Assembly (NCBI GenBank): GCA_900318265.1
Contig: ONKA01000027.1
Span: 1 to 62,643 of the forward strand
DNA: 62,643 nt
Origin: an uncultured Bacteroidales bacterium
Lineage (GTDB): Bacteria; Bacteroidota; Bacteroidia; Bacteroidales; F082
Reading direction: 5' to 3'
In this document: piece after piece, positions 35,411 to 44,216 of the stretch
Numbering within the stretch: the first letter of the stretch is position 1
Layout: every line of letters starts with the position of its first letter
Notes under the pieces: generated by a model
Database searches by the model: none
What the model was told of the DNA's origin: nothing
The model's input: the letters and a program-made list of their open reading frames with translations, nothing else
Program-made: the position numbers and the translations under genes

Positions 35411-35430
35411 AAATCCCTAAGAGTGGGGAT
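35411..35430. promoter_or_regulatory. Operator-like motif, copy 1
   Basis: AAATCCCTAAGAGTGGGGAT carries arms ATCCC and GGGGAT. Copies with AAATCACC instead of AAATCCC lie at 36883 and 41333. A TTATTTTGC box lies about 25 bp downstream (35453-35461), with similar spacing in the other two copies. Confidence 0.4.
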
Positions 35431-35510
35431 GTCAAAGTTTTGAGAATCGATGTTATTTTGCAGCAGATTTTTGTCATACACTTAGGATGAATTTTGAGTT
35501 AGTTTTTACC

Positions 35511-35556
35511 CATGCGGGGCAGGACGTCTGCCCCGCATGCTTTTTTTGTAATTTTG
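35511..35556 (+). promoter_or_regulatory. Palindrome, T-run and -7 box before the acid phosphatase gene
   Basis: CATGCGGGGCAG and CTGCCCCGCATG arms around five bases form a 29-bp palindrome at 35511-35539. Seven T follow, then TAATTTTG (35549-35556) and C. The promoter box thus directly follows a terminator-like hairpin, as at 20229-20280. Confidence 0.65.
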
Positions 35557-35572
35557 CAGTCAAATAAAGCCT

Positions 35573-36841
35573 ATGTTCAAAGCATATAAAACCATCTTAT
35601 TCTTTCTTTTGCTTGGTGCTTCACTCTCAACTTTTGCCCAAGCCAATCGTACTGAAGATTTCAGTGAACGATACACCTTGAAACAAGTCGTGGTGTTGAG
35701 CCGCCATAACATCCGTTCTCCCCTGTCGGGACGGCACTCCTCGATGCAACGCATCACGCCTCACGAATGGTACCATTGGTCGTCGGCGCCCAGTGAACTG
35801 TCGCTGCGCGGCGGTGCACTAGAGACCATGATGGGCCAGTATTTCCGCAAGTGGCTCGTCGGCGAAGGCCTAATGCAGGAAAACGAGATTCCTGTCGAAG
35901 GTTCCATGCGCTTCTATGCCAACTCCTTGCAGCGTACCATCGCCACGGCACAATACTTCTCCTCAGGAATGCTACCCGTAGCCAACATCCGCATTGAGCA
36001 CCATTTGGAAGTCGGCAAGATGGATTCCATTTTCGCCCCACAGATCACCGACGACAGCGAGGCTTTCAAAGCCCTTGCCCAACAGCAGATCACCGCGATG
36101 GGAGGCGAGAAAGGCTTGGTCGGCATTGGAGAGAAGATGGCGAATAACTACAAGGTGTTGGAGCAGGTGCTCGACATGGACCAAAGCAAGGCCTGCCTAG
36201 AAGGCGACACCTGCCATTTCCGCACCGACGACGCCCACGTCTACCTCATCAAACACCGCGAGCCGGGTATGGGAGGCTCAATGCGACTTGCCTGTCAGGC
36301 CGCCGATGCACTCATCCTGCAATACTACGAGGAGCCTGACGCAGTAAAGGCCGCATTTGGCGACACGCTGACTTGGGAGGAATGGGAAAGCATCTCGGCC
36401 ATCAAAGACTGGTATGGTGATGTGTTGTTCACGGCGCCTGTGGTAGCTCGTCAGGTAGCCAGACCGCTCTTGCGGACGATGCTTGAAGAATTACAAGCCG
36501 AAGGACGAAAATTCACCTTCCTCTGCGGCCACGACTCCAACATAGCCAGCGTTTTGGCAGCATTGGAGGCTGAAGATTACCGTCTGCCGAACACCATCGA
36601 AAAGAAGACGCCGATTGGCTGCAAGCTCGTCATCGAGAAATGGGAAAACGCTGAAGGACAAGTCTTTGCCACGCTAAATCTTGTATACCAAAGCACCAAG
36701 CAATTGCGCAGCATGAGCCTGTTGGATTTGGAAAACCCACCCATGGTGTTTCCCATCCTACTCAAAGGAATAGACGCCAACGCTGATGGGTTTTATCCTT
36801 TCGAAGATGTCTTGCGCAGAATAGATTCTGCCATCCAATAA
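35573..36841 (+). CDS. Exported histidine acid phosphatase (phytase/glucose-1-phosphatase type)
   Basis: A signal peptide of about 22 residues (STFAQ) precedes a branch 2 histidine phosphatase. The catalytic motif is RHNIRSP (Arg44, His45) and the proton donor is in GHDSN (His320, Asp321). The length (422) fits periplasmic AppA/Agp-type enzymes, which hydrolyse phytate or sugar phosphates. The true substrate cannot be told. A long spacer with one palindrome precedes it. Confidence 0.9.
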   Translation: MFKAYKTILFFLLLGASLSTFAQANRTEDFSERYTLKQVVVLSRHNIRSPLSGRHSSMQRITPHEWYHWSSAPSELSLRGGALETMMGQYFRKWLVGEGLMQENEIPVEGSMRFYANSLQRTIATAQYFSSGMLPVANIRIEHHLEVGKMDSIFAPQITDDSEAFKALAQQQITAMGGEKGLVGIGEKMANNYKVLEQVLDMDQSKACLEGDTCHFRTDDAHVYLIKHREPGMGGSMRLACQAADALILQYYEEPDAVKAAFGDTLTWEEWESISAIKDWYGDVLFTAPVVARQVARPLLRTMLEELQAEGRKFTFLCGHDSNIASVLAALEAEDYRLPNTIEKKTPIGCKLVIEKWENAEGQVFATLNLVYQSTKQLRSMSLLDLENPPMVFPILLKGIDANADGFYPFEDVLRRIDSAIQ

Positions 36842-36882
36842 AAGGTGGGCATCATCCTCATTAATTATTAGCCGTTTTTCCG

Positions 36883-36908
36883 AAAATCACCATTAGTGGG
36901 GATTGGAC
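36883..36908 (+). promoter_or_regulatory. Operator-like motif, copy 2 (porin-imelysin operon)
   Basis: AAAATCACCATTAGTGGGGA followed by TTGGAC. A weak -7 box GAATTTTG followed by C lies at 36926-36933. The same layout occurs before ccsBA. Confidence 0.5.
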
Positions 36909-36961
36909 TGCGAGGACAAAAGCGGGAATTTTGCCGTCGTAATTGAATAATAGTGTTCACT

Positions 36962-38257
36962 ATGAAACTGAAAACGATAGCAAAATGCGCCGCATTAGCT
37001 TTGACATTGTGTGTCAGCTCTTTGCAGGCCCAAGATTCCATCACCACGAAACCTCGCTTGACCATTGGCGGTTACGGCGAGGCCGTCTACACCCGCAACT
37101 TCTATAGCGACAACATGTTCCGCTACTCCCATGCCGAGCGGTACAAAGATGCCAAGGGCCATGGCCGCATCGACCTGCCCCATGTGGTCGTCAACTTGGG
37201 CTACGACTTCGGCAAAGGCTGGAGTATGGGTTCAGAAATCGAGTTTGAACACGGCGGCAGCGAAGTCGCCATGGAGATTGAGGCCGAAGAGACTGGCGAA
37301 TTCGAACACGAGATCGAACGCGGCGGTGAAGTAGCCTTAGAGCAGTTCTGGCTTCAAAAATCTTTTGGCAAAGGCTTCAACATCCGCATGGGCCACATCG
37401 TGGTGCCTGTCGGGCAGACCAACAACGCCCACCTACCCACCGAGTTTTTCACCTGCTACCGTCCCGAAGGCGAATTCAACATCCTGCCCTGCACTTGGCA
37501 CGAGACAGGCATCAGCCTGTGGGGTAAGCTCGGTGACTGGCGCTACGAGGCCATGGTCATCCCCGCCTTGAACTCCAACATGTTCAACAATGCCAACTGG
37601 GTGAAGAACGGCTCCGCCTCGGGCTATGAGTTCCGCGTGGCCAACAACCTGGCAGGCGCCCTACGCATCGACAACTACAGCATCAAAAACCTGCATCTCG
37701 GCGTGAGTGGCTACATCGGCAACACCTTTAATAATGATATCGTCACCAACGAGTTCAGCGAGACCAGCCAATATAAAGATGTGAAAGGCACCGTCGTCAT
37801 CGGCACTGCCGAGTTCGACTACAAAGGCCACGGCCTCGTGGTGCGCGGCAACTTCGACTACGGCTACCTCGGCGACGCCAATCTCATCTCTTCGTGGAAC
37901 AAGAACCAAAACCACCAAAGTTTCTCACCTTATCCACGCTCCTTGGTCGGAGAGAAAGCCATCGCCTACGGTGGCGAGGTTGCATACGACATCATGCACC
38001 CTATGCATAACACCGGCGACCAAAAGCTCTACCTCTTTGGCCGCTACGATTACTACGACAGCTATATCCCCACTGCCAATGCCTTGACCGACTACCAATG
38101 GACCGATCGTCATGTGATGACCCTCGGCGTGAACTACTACCCTATCAAACAGGTCGTCATCAAGGCCGAATATGCCAAACGTTTCCTGAAGGAGCAGTAC
38201 AACGACGAACCGATGTTCTCGTTGGGCGTGGCGTATAGTGGATTCTATACGAAATAA
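36962..38257 (+). CDS. Outer-membrane porin-like beta-barrel protein
   Basis: A signal peptide (LQAQDS cleavage region) is followed by a 400-residue protein rich in aromatic-ended beta strands and ending in SLGVAYSGFYTK, as expected for an outer-membrane barrel. It begins with PRLTIGGYGEAVYTRNFYSD, a phosphate-selective porin/OprP-like start common in Bacteroidetes. It is first in a run with an imelysin lipoprotein and a di-haem lipoprotein, so it may let their substrate (perhaps iron) through the outer membrane. ATG 36962 is the normal start; GTG 36953 is in frame. Confidence 0.85.
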   Translation: MKLKTIAKCAALALTLCVSSLQAQDSITTKPRLTIGGYGEAVYTRNFYSDNMFRYSHAERYKDAKGHGRIDLPHVVVNLGYDFGKGWSMGSEIEFEHGGSEVAMEIEAEETGEFEHEIERGGEVALEQFWLQKSFGKGFNIRMGHIVVPVGQTNNAHLPTEFFTCYRPEGEFNILPCTWHETGISLWGKLGDWRYEAMVIPALNSNMFNNANWVKNGSASGYEFRVANNLAGALRIDNYSIKNLHLGVSGYIGNTFNNDIVTNEFSETSQYKDVKGTVVIGTAEFDYKGHGLVVRGNFDYGYLGDANLISSWNKNQNHQSFSPYPRSLVGEKAIAYGGEVAYDIMHPMHNTGDQKLYLFGRYDYYDSYIPTANALTDYQWTDRHVMTLGVNYYPIKQVVIKAEYAKRFLKEQYNDEPMFSLGVAYSGFYTK

Positions 38258-38279
38258 CCATAATTAAACACATAACCAA

Positions 38280-39452
38280 ATGAAGCATTTATTCAAATCC
38301 GCAGCCATAGTCGCTGCATCACTCCTGCTCGCAGTGAACTTCAGCTCCTGCAACAAAGATCCTCAAGACAACACCGAGGAAGCCAACAAGGCCACGAAAG
38401 AGGCCATCGTGAAACAGTACCTCAACCACACGGTGTATCCCACATACGCCAGCTTGGCTGAAAAGACAGACGCTTTGGTGGAGAACCTCGAAGCCTTGAA
38501 GGCCAACAAGACCCAAGCCAATGTGAATGCCGCCACCGTCACCTTCCTCGAAGCCCGCAAGTGGTGGGAAATGAGCGAGGCCTTCCTCTTTGGCGCCGCC
38601 TCCGACTTCGGCATCGACCCTCACATCGACTCATGGCCGCTCGACGAAGACGCCTTCAACAACCTGATGGCCAGCCCCAACATGATTGCCGCCCTCGCCA
38701 CCGATGAAGACGGCATGGTAGCCGGCGAACAGCTCGGCAATGCCCTGCTCGGCTTCCACGGCATCGAGTTCATCCTCTTCCGTGAGGGTCAGCCCCGCAA
38801 TGTGAACGAAATCACCGACGACATGATGACCTACATCGTTGCCGTTTCGCGCGACCTGCGCAACCGCTGCTTCCAACTCGAAGTAAGCTGGAACGCCAAC
38901 GCACCGCAAGCCCACAAAGACCTGATGGAAGAACTGGAGTTCAACACCACCGTCAACGGAGGTGACAACACCTACGGCGAGAACATGCTCCAAGCCGGTC
39001 AAGCGGGTAGCACCTTCGCCACCTTCACCAACGCCCTCGAAGCCATCGCCGACGGCTGCCTCGACATCGCCGACGAGGTGGGTACCTCCAAGATCGGCAA
39101 GTGCCACACGGGCGAAGATGTGACCTATGTGGAGTCACCCTACAGCCAGAAGTCCATCACCGACTTCTATGACAACATCACCAGCATCAAGAACGCCTAC
39201 ATGGGCGGCATGGAAAGCCAACGCGACGAAGCCCTCTCGCTGCACACTTATATCAAGGACAACAATAAGGAGCTTGACAACAAGGCCATGAATGCCATCG
39301 AAAACGCCATGACAAAGATCCAAGCCATGAAGGCGCCTTTCGTGCAGTTCTATGCCGACGCCAGCGCTGGTGAGGCCATGGAAGCCTGCCAGAACCTCTC
39401 CGACGTGATGGCCGAAGTGAAGGCTGAGTTTGGAAAGATTGATAGGAAGTAA
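38280..39452 (+). CDS. Imelysin family lipoprotein
   Basis: A lipobox signal (FSSC) precedes an imelysin domain of 360 residues with the signature GxHxxE, here GFHGIEF (about residues 158-164). Imelysin and EfeO-like proteins are linked to iron or haem uptake. It lies 22 bp after the porin gene and before a DUF1111 di-haem protein, an arrangement typical for Bacteroidetes iron-related operons. Confidence 0.9.
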   Translation: MKHLFKSAAIVAASLLLAVNFSSCNKDPQDNTEEANKATKEAIVKQYLNHTVYPTYASLAEKTDALVENLEALKANKTQANVNAATVTFLEARKWWEMSEAFLFGAASDFGIDPHIDSWPLDEDAFNNLMASPNMIAALATDEDGMVAGEQLGNALLGFHGIEFILFREGQPRNVNEITDDMMTYIVAVSRDLRNRCFQLEVSWNANAPQAHKDLMEELEFNTTVNGGDNTYGENMLQAGQAGSTFATFTNALEAIADGCLDIADEVGTSKIGKCHTGEDVTYVESPYSQKSITDFYDNITSIKNAYMGGMESQRDEALSLHTYIKDNNKELDNKAMNAIENAMTKIQAMKAPFVQFYADASAGEAMEACQNLSDVMAEVKAEFGKIDRK

Positions 39453-39468
39453 TTCTAGGCTCGCTTCG

Positions 39469-39546
39469 CGTCATTGCGAGGCACGAAGCAATCCAGAAAA
39501 CCAACTTAATCCCTGGATTGCTTCGTCGTTCCTCCTCGCAATGACG
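39469..39546. repeat. Large inverted repeat between imelysin and DUF1111 genes
   Basis: Left arm 39469-39496 (CGTCATTGCGAGG, then GAAGCAATCCAG) and right arm 39513-39546 (CTGGATTGCTTCGTCG, then CCTCGCAATGACG) can form a stem of about 28 bp. This word family is widespread in bacterial genomes as a small palindromic element. Confidence 0.9.
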
Positions 39547-39591
39547 ACAAGCGTTCAATAATACAGAACAATAACACAAAACCCAAATATC

Positions 39592-41187
39592 ATGATAAAT
39601 CACAAACATTTATGCATCATTGCCCTTGCAGGCCTCATGGCATTGGCCGCCTGTAATCCGAAGGACCCCATCCCCGAGGTTATCAGCGAAGAGACCTATG
39701 CGGGCGGCGAGTTGGGCACCACCTTCAACACCTCCCAATCCGCCTATGAAGACCCCACCCCCGCCGTCGAGCAGGCCGGCTTGACCACCGCCTTCAAATA
39801 CGGCGAGTACTTCTTTGAGCGCACCTACACGCAAAACAACGAGCCCTTCAACGGCCTCGGCCCCCTTTACATCCGTAGCAGCTGCATCGCTTGCCATCCC
39901 GGCTATGGCCACGGCATGCGCATGGACCGTTATCGCGCCGACGACTGGGGCAATGGCTATCTGCTCGTCTTTACTGACAAGAACGACACCTACCTGAGTT
40001 CTTACACTGGCATGCCTCAAACCAAAGCCGTCGCACCCTTCAAGGCTCCCTTGGACGAGACCCAGATCCAAATCAACTGGCTGAGCTACACCGACGAATG
40101 GGGCAACCAGTTCCCCGATGGCGAGACCTACAACCTCACCTATCCTGAGGTCTACATCCCCGAAGAGGCTTTCTATGCGCCCCTCGAGGTGGGCGGTCAG
40201 CCCATCCCCTACAGCGACTTCGTCTGCCGTCTCGAATCGACCATTGGCATCTACGGCACCGGCTTGATCGATGCCATCCCCGATGACTCGCTGAGAGCAC
40301 AATATCAAAAGGAATACAATGACGGTTTTATGCCGAACGGCCTCAATCCCGCCATGTGGGCCGGCTCCGACTTCGCCCCGACGGGTTATTATGGCAACAC
40401 CACCCATCCCAAGAAGTACACCTACGCCCTCACGCGTGGTCCCTTGCAGGATGCCCCCGGTGCCAACGCCATCTGGAACATCACCAACGTGACGCACCGC
40501 ACCAAGATGGGACACTATATGACCGCCGCCTACGCTACCAAGGCTTCGCAAGATCCTGACGTGCAGGCTGAGTTCTACAACTACTTCCCGCAATACAACC
40601 TCACAGGCAATGTAGAGACCGACATCTACAACTACCTGATGATGAACGACCAAATCCCCGAATCGCTGAAAGTTCCCGAGATGAAGGACGAGGACTATGT
40701 CAACTTCATGGTGTGGCACCGTGGCTTGGCTGTCCCTGCCGCCCGTAACATGGACGATCCCGAAGTGCAACGCGGCAAGGAGCTCTTCAACAACATGGGT
40801 TGTGCCTACTGCCACCGTCCGTCATGGAAGACCGGCGACGACAACTTCACCGACCCGACTGGTTTCTTCGCTGACGGCGATGCCCGTCTGCCCCGCTATC
40901 CCAATCAAAAGATTTGGCCTTATAGCGACTACATCCAGCACAAACTCCACATGGAGAACGACATCCGCACAGGTTGGTGCCGCACCACCCCGCTTTGGGG
41001 TCGTGGCTTGAGTGCCAGATGCACCGGACGCAGCGACCGTTTGCACGACTGTCGCGCCCAAACCGTCATCGAGGCCATCATGTGGCACGGCAACGCCCAA
41101 AGCGACGCCCGCCGCACGGTGGAGAAATTCCGCGAACTGCCGAAGAAAGACCGCGATGCCGTGGTGAAATTCATCGATGCTATTTAA
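39592..41187 (+). CDS. DUF1111 di-haem oxidoreductase lipoprotein (putative peroxidase)
   Basis: A lipobox (LAAC) is followed by a c-type cytochrome with two haem sites: CIACH at 98-102 and CAYCH at 404-408. The C-terminal LWGRGLSARCTGRSDRLHDCRAQTVIEAIMWH region is typical of the DUF1111 (di-haem oxidoreductase, thiol oxidoreductase) family. It is anchored in the periplasm and probably handles electrons during iron uptake with the adjacent imelysin. Its haems need a cytochrome c maturation system, and the next gene cluster supplies one. Confidence 0.9.
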   Translation: MINHKHLCIIALAGLMALAACNPKDPIPEVISEETYAGGELGTTFNTSQSAYEDPTPAVEQAGLTTAFKYGEYFFERTYTQNNEPFNGLGPLYIRSSCIACHPGYGHGMRMDRYRADDWGNGYLLVFTDKNDTYLSSYTGMPQTKAVAPFKAPLDETQIQINWLSYTDEWGNQFPDGETYNLTYPEVYIPEEAFYAPLEVGGQPIPYSDFVCRLESTIGIYGTGLIDAIPDDSLRAQYQKEYNDGFMPNGLNPAMWAGSDFAPTGYYGNTTHPKKYTYALTRGPLQDAPGANAIWNITNVTHRTKMGHYMTAAYATKASQDPDVQAEFYNYFPQYNLTGNVETDIYNYLMMNDQIPESLKVPEMKDEDYVNFMVWHRGLAVPAARNMDDPEVQRGKELFNNMGCAYCHRPSWKTGDDNFTDPTGFFADGDARLPRYPNQKIWPYSDYIQHKLHMENDIRTGWCRTTPLWGRGLSARCTGRSDRLHDCRAQTVIEAIMWHGNAQSDARRTVEKFRELPKKDRDAVVKFIDAI

Positions 41188-41193
41188 ACCTGT

Positions 41194-41221
41194 GTAGAGA
41201 CGGTGTGCACACCGTCTCTAC
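41194..41221. repeat. Perfect 28-bp REP-like palindrome
   Basis: GTAGAGACGGTGTG and CACACCGTCTCTAC meet without loop. The family also occurs inside the flavodoxin lipoprotein gene at 14886. Confidence 0.9.
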
Positions 41222-41238
41222 AGTTTATTCCATAGTCT

Positions 41239-41305
41239 GTAGGGCTGTCACATCGTGGCAGCCGCTGTAAAAACAACAGCGGCTGTCGTGGTACGACAGC
41301 CCTAC
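41239..41305. repeat. Second palindromic repeat before ccsBA
   Basis: Left arm GTAGGGCTGTC...GCAGCCGCTGT and right arm ACAGCGGCTGTC...GACAGCCCTAC pair over about 28 bases with a short loop. It may also terminate the DUF1111 transcript, although no T-run follows. Confidence 0.85.
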
Positions 41306-41332
41306 ATCATTATTAATGAGGACAACAACACG

Positions 41333-41358
41333 CGAAAATCACCAAACATGGGGAGATT
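41333..41358 (+). promoter_or_regulatory. Operator-like motif, copy 3 (ccsBA)
   Basis: GAAAATCACCAAACATGGGG followed by AGATT. A box GACATTTG followed by C lies about 50 bp downstream of the motif start (41378-41385), the same spacing as before the porin gene. Confidence 0.5.
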
Positions 41359-41410
41359 AGACAAGTGTTTTTTTTCGGACATTTGCAGCGTAATCTGAAA
41401 TAATCTAGCT

Positions 41411-42583
41411 ATGAAATACATTCGTCACATCACATCAGTGCTGGTCATCATACTCATCGCTGTACTCGCCGCTGGAACCATCGTCGAGAAACTGCATGGC
41501 TCGGAGTTTGCCCTTGCCCATGTCTATTCTGCATGGTGGTTCGTAGGGCTATGGGCCGTGGTGGCTGGCCTTATCATTATTATGGCAGTGAAATGCCGCT
41601 TGTGGAAACGGCTCTCCGTCTGCGCCCTGCATCTGTCCATCCTGCTGATCCTTTTGGGTGCCCTGCTTACCATGCTCACGGGACAACACGGCAGGATGAA
41701 GCTGGAACCCAACCAGCCCAATAGCCACTTTTTCATCCAAGAAAAAGGTGAGATAACGGAAGAAGCTCTCCCCTTTAGCCTCACTTTGGATCGTTTCGAA
41801 ATTGAGACTTATTCGGGCAGCAACAAGCCGAAGGACTATATCAGTTACCTACAACTCACTGATGGCGAAACCCATCAAGATGTCGTCATTTCCATGAATA
41901 ACATCTTAAGGCACAAGCATTACCGTTTCTATCAAAGCGATTACGACGAGAAGGGCAACTCCATCCTTGATGTCGCCCGCGACCCCTGGGGCATCGGCGT
42001 GACCTACGCAGGTTATGCGTTGCTCTTTGTCGCTTTGGCGGCTATCCTTATCGAACGGCGGAAGACTTTCCGCGCAGTCACTTGGTCGTGGATAGGGGTG
42101 CTTGTCGTTCTGATGGTGTTTCTTTATATCAGGATGCTCACCCATACCTTGTTACCCGTACTGCGTTCACCCTTCTTCAGCATCCATATCTCTACGATTG
42201 TGACCGCCTACGTCTTGCTGCTCGGCATCTTGGTGGTCGGCGTCATCGCCCTTGTCAAGCCGAAAGACCTAGCACGCATGGAGCGATTGAAAAGCCTAAG
42301 CACGGCGATGCTCTACCCTGCCGTCGCATTGCTTGCCTTTGGCATCTTCATCGGTGCCATCTGGGCCAATGTCTCATGGGGCAACTACTGGTCGTGGGAC
42401 CCGAAAGAGGTCTGGGCGCTTATCACTTTGCTCATCTATGCTGCACCGCTGCATGAAAAGCTGTGGAAATCATTCCAGAAACCTTTATTCTACCACATCT
42501 ATGGCATCCTCGCCTTCATGAGTGTATTGTTCACTTATTTCGGCGTGAATCTACTTTTAGGTGGGGTGCATGCGTATTCATAA
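41411..42583 (+). CDS. Short CcsB/CcsA-type cytochrome c synthase (system II)
   Basis: A 390-residue membrane protein. Residues 1-210 look like a shortened ResB/CcsB part (four helices and a periplasmic stretch with QLTDGETHQDVVISMNNILRHKHYRFYQSDYDEKG). The C-terminal half is CcsA with the haem-handling WWD motif WGNYWSWDPKEVWAL (about 322-336). It should attach haem to CxxCH proteins such as the neighbouring DUF1111 protein. Compared with the usual longer CcsBA fusions this version is short. Confidence 0.85.
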   Translation: MKYIRHITSVLVIILIAVLAAGTIVEKLHGSEFALAHVYSAWWFVGLWAVVAGLIIIMAVKCRLWKRLSVCALHLSILLILLGALLTMLTGQHGRMKLEPNQPNSHFFIQEKGEITEEALPFSLTLDRFEIETYSGSNKPKDYISYLQLTDGETHQDVVISMNNILRHKHYRFYQSDYDEKGNSILDVARDPWGIGVTYAGYALLFVALAAILIERRKTFRAVTWSWIGVLVVLMVFLYIRMLTHTLLPVLRSPFFSIHISTIVTAYVLLLGILVVGVIALVKPKDLARMERLKSLSTAMLYPAVALLAFGIFIGAIWANVSWGNYWSWDPKEVWALITLLIYAAPLHEKLWKSFQKPLFYHIYGILAFMSVLFTYFGVNLLLGGVHAYS

Positions 42584-42595
42584 AGAAAAAAACAC

Positions 42596-42603
42596 TATCT
42601 TTG
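42596..42603 (+). promoter_or_regulatory. Promoter -7 box of cobalamin riboswitch 1
   Basis: TATCTTTG followed by C, just upstream of the riboswitch. Confidence 0.6.
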
Positions 42604-42608
42604 CCGCC

Positions 42609-42804
42609 GGATTCGGGTTCTTTCAGCCGAAGATTAATAGGGAATCCTGTGAGAATCAGGAGCTATGCCCGTAGCTGTAAGTCCAATCAAGGTCCACAGC
42701 ACCTATGTCACTGATATTCGTTATCGGGAAGACGCCGCGGACTTGGACAAGCCAGAAGACCTGCCCGTTTCCATATTATTCGCAGCTTTCGGGAACAAGA
42801 GCTT
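42609..42804 (+). ncRNA. Cobalamin riboswitch 1 (with downstream L13 hairpin)
   Basis: The conserved core is seen in order: AATAGGGAATCCTGTGAGAATC, TGCCCGTAGCTGTAAG, CACTG, TCGGGAAGACGCC and GCCAGAAGACCTGCC. After the aptamer a hairpin (42784-42803) shows the loop CGGGAAC, which can pair with CCCG of L5, the usual kissing-loop switch. The following 90 bp contain no gene and lead to the CoA-transferase gene. The 42584-42894 spacer holds nothing else. Confidence 0.9.
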
Positions 42805-42894
42805 GGGAATCATAGGGGAACACATTGCTTTCCCGTCTTTCCATTTTGTCCTCTTGCTGCTGTTTTTGAAGTTGAACAAGTAACAACTGTGTTT

Positions 42895-44211
42895 ATGAAG
42901 AAACAGTATCAAGCAGTTACGGCCGAAGAGGCCGTCAAAGTCATCAAGTCGGGCGACCATGTCCACATCAGTTCGGTGTCGAACGTGCCACAATGTCTCG
43001 TCAAAGCCTTATGTGACAGAGGCCGCGCCGGCGAACTCAAAAACGTTTACATCCATCATCTGCACACCGAGGGCGCCGCACCTTACGTCAATCCCGAATT
43101 TGAGGGCATCTTCCAGCACAACGCCTTCTTCGTGGGCGCCAATGTACGCGAAAGCGTGCAGAAAGGCCTGGCCGATTATATCCCCGTTTTCCTTGGTGAG
43201 ACCTCCAAGCTCTATCGCGAACGTTACATCAAATGCAACGTGGCGATGATCCAGGTGTGTCCGCCCGACAAGTTCGGTTACGTGTCGTTAGGCTCATCCG
43301 TCGACGCCACCTTGGCAGCCATGGAAAGTGCCGAGTTTGTCATCGCCGTGGTCAACAAGCATGTGCCGCGTACCTTCGGCGATGCGTTGGTCCACATCAG
43401 CAGGATCAACATCTTTGTTGAAGACGACACCCCCTTGCTCACCGTCGACATGCCCGAGCCCAATGAAGTGGAGAAAACCATCGGACGCTATTGCGCCGAA
43501 TTGATTGAAGACGGTGCCTGCCTGCAAATGGGCATTGGCAGCATCCCAAACGCCATCCTGTCGTGCCTCCACAACCACAAAGACATCGGCATCCACACCG
43601 AGATGTTCTCCGACGGCATCCTACCTCTGGTGAAAGAAGGAGTCATCACAGGCAACAACAAGAAACTCAACAAAGGCAAGATCGTCTCCACCTTTGTGAT
43701 GGGTTCGCAGAAAATATACAATTTCATCGACGGCAACCATGAAGTGTTGCTGATGGACGTGGAATACACCAACGACCCCTTCATCATCGCACAACAGCCC
43801 AAGATGACCTCCATCAACTCGGGCATCCAGATTGACCTGTCGGGGCAGGTGTGTGCCGACTCCTTGGGCGAGCGCATTTATTCGGGTGTGGGCGGCCAGA
43901 TCGACTATGTCTATGGAGCCTCGCGTTCCAAAGGCGGCAAGGCCATCATCGCCATGCCTTCCACCACGCGCAAGGGCATCAATAAAATCGTGCCTACCTT
44001 GGATTTAGGCTCAGGTGCAGTCACCACGCGCAACCACATCCACTGGTTTGTGACCGAATACGGCGCTGTGAACCTTTACGGACGCTCGTTGCAAGAGAGG
44101 GCAAAACTCATCATCTCAGTGGCGCATCCTCAGTTCCAGGAGATGCTCGACGAGGCTGCCTTCAAGCGTTTCGGACCACATTTCCATTATCTATGGAATA
44201 ATATCATCTAA
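42895..44211 (+). CDS. Acetyl-CoA hydrolase/transferase family CoA-transferase
   Basis: A 438-residue family I CoA-transferase of the 4-hydroxybutyrate/acetyl-CoA hydrolase type. Motifs GIGSIPNAIL, IHTEMFSDGILPLVKEG (likely catalytic Glu), GSQKIYNFID and GVGGQIDYVYGASRSKGGKAIIA are all present. It may exchange CoA between acetate, propionate, succinate or butyrate. The cobalamin riboswitch in front suggests that it is needed according to B12 supply, e.g. in the B12-dependent succinate-propionate route. This last step is inference. Confidence 0.85.
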   Translation: MKKQYQAVTAEEAVKVIKSGDHVHISSVSNVPQCLVKALCDRGRAGELKNVYIHHLHTEGAAPYVNPEFEGIFQHNAFFVGANVRESVQKGLADYIPVFLGETSKLYRERYIKCNVAMIQVCPPDKFGYVSLGSSVDATLAAMESAEFVIAVVNKHVPRTFGDALVHISRINIFVEDDTPLLTVDMPEPNEVEKTIGRYCAELIEDGACLQMGIGSIPNAILSCLHNHKDIGIHTEMFSDGILPLVKEGVITGNNKKLNKGKIVSTFVMGSQKIYNFIDGNHEVLLMDVEYTNDPFIIAQQPKMTSINSGIQIDLSGQVCADSLGERIYSGVGGQIDYVYGASRSKGGKAIIAMPSTTRKGINKIVPTLDLGSGAVTTRNHIHWFVTEYGAVNLYGRSLQERAKLIISVAHPQFQEMLDEAAFKRFGPHFHYLWNNII

Positions 44212-44216
44212 TATAC

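Noticed and set aside
36883-36908. Fur box
   Set aside because: The motif is GC-rich in its centre (CACC...GGGG) and does not match the AT-rich Fur consensus.
39469-39546. Intrinsic terminator or insertion sequence
   Set aside because: The stem is long but has no T-run, and there is no transposase; a palindromic repeat element is the better call.
39610-40815. Open frame of 401 codons antisense to the DUF1111 gene
   Set aside because: Sense strand encodes two CxxCH sites and family motifs; the antisense translation is a shadow.
42665-42883. Small open frame over cobalamin riboswitch 1
   Set aside because: It translates the conserved aptamer core, which explains the sequence as RNA.
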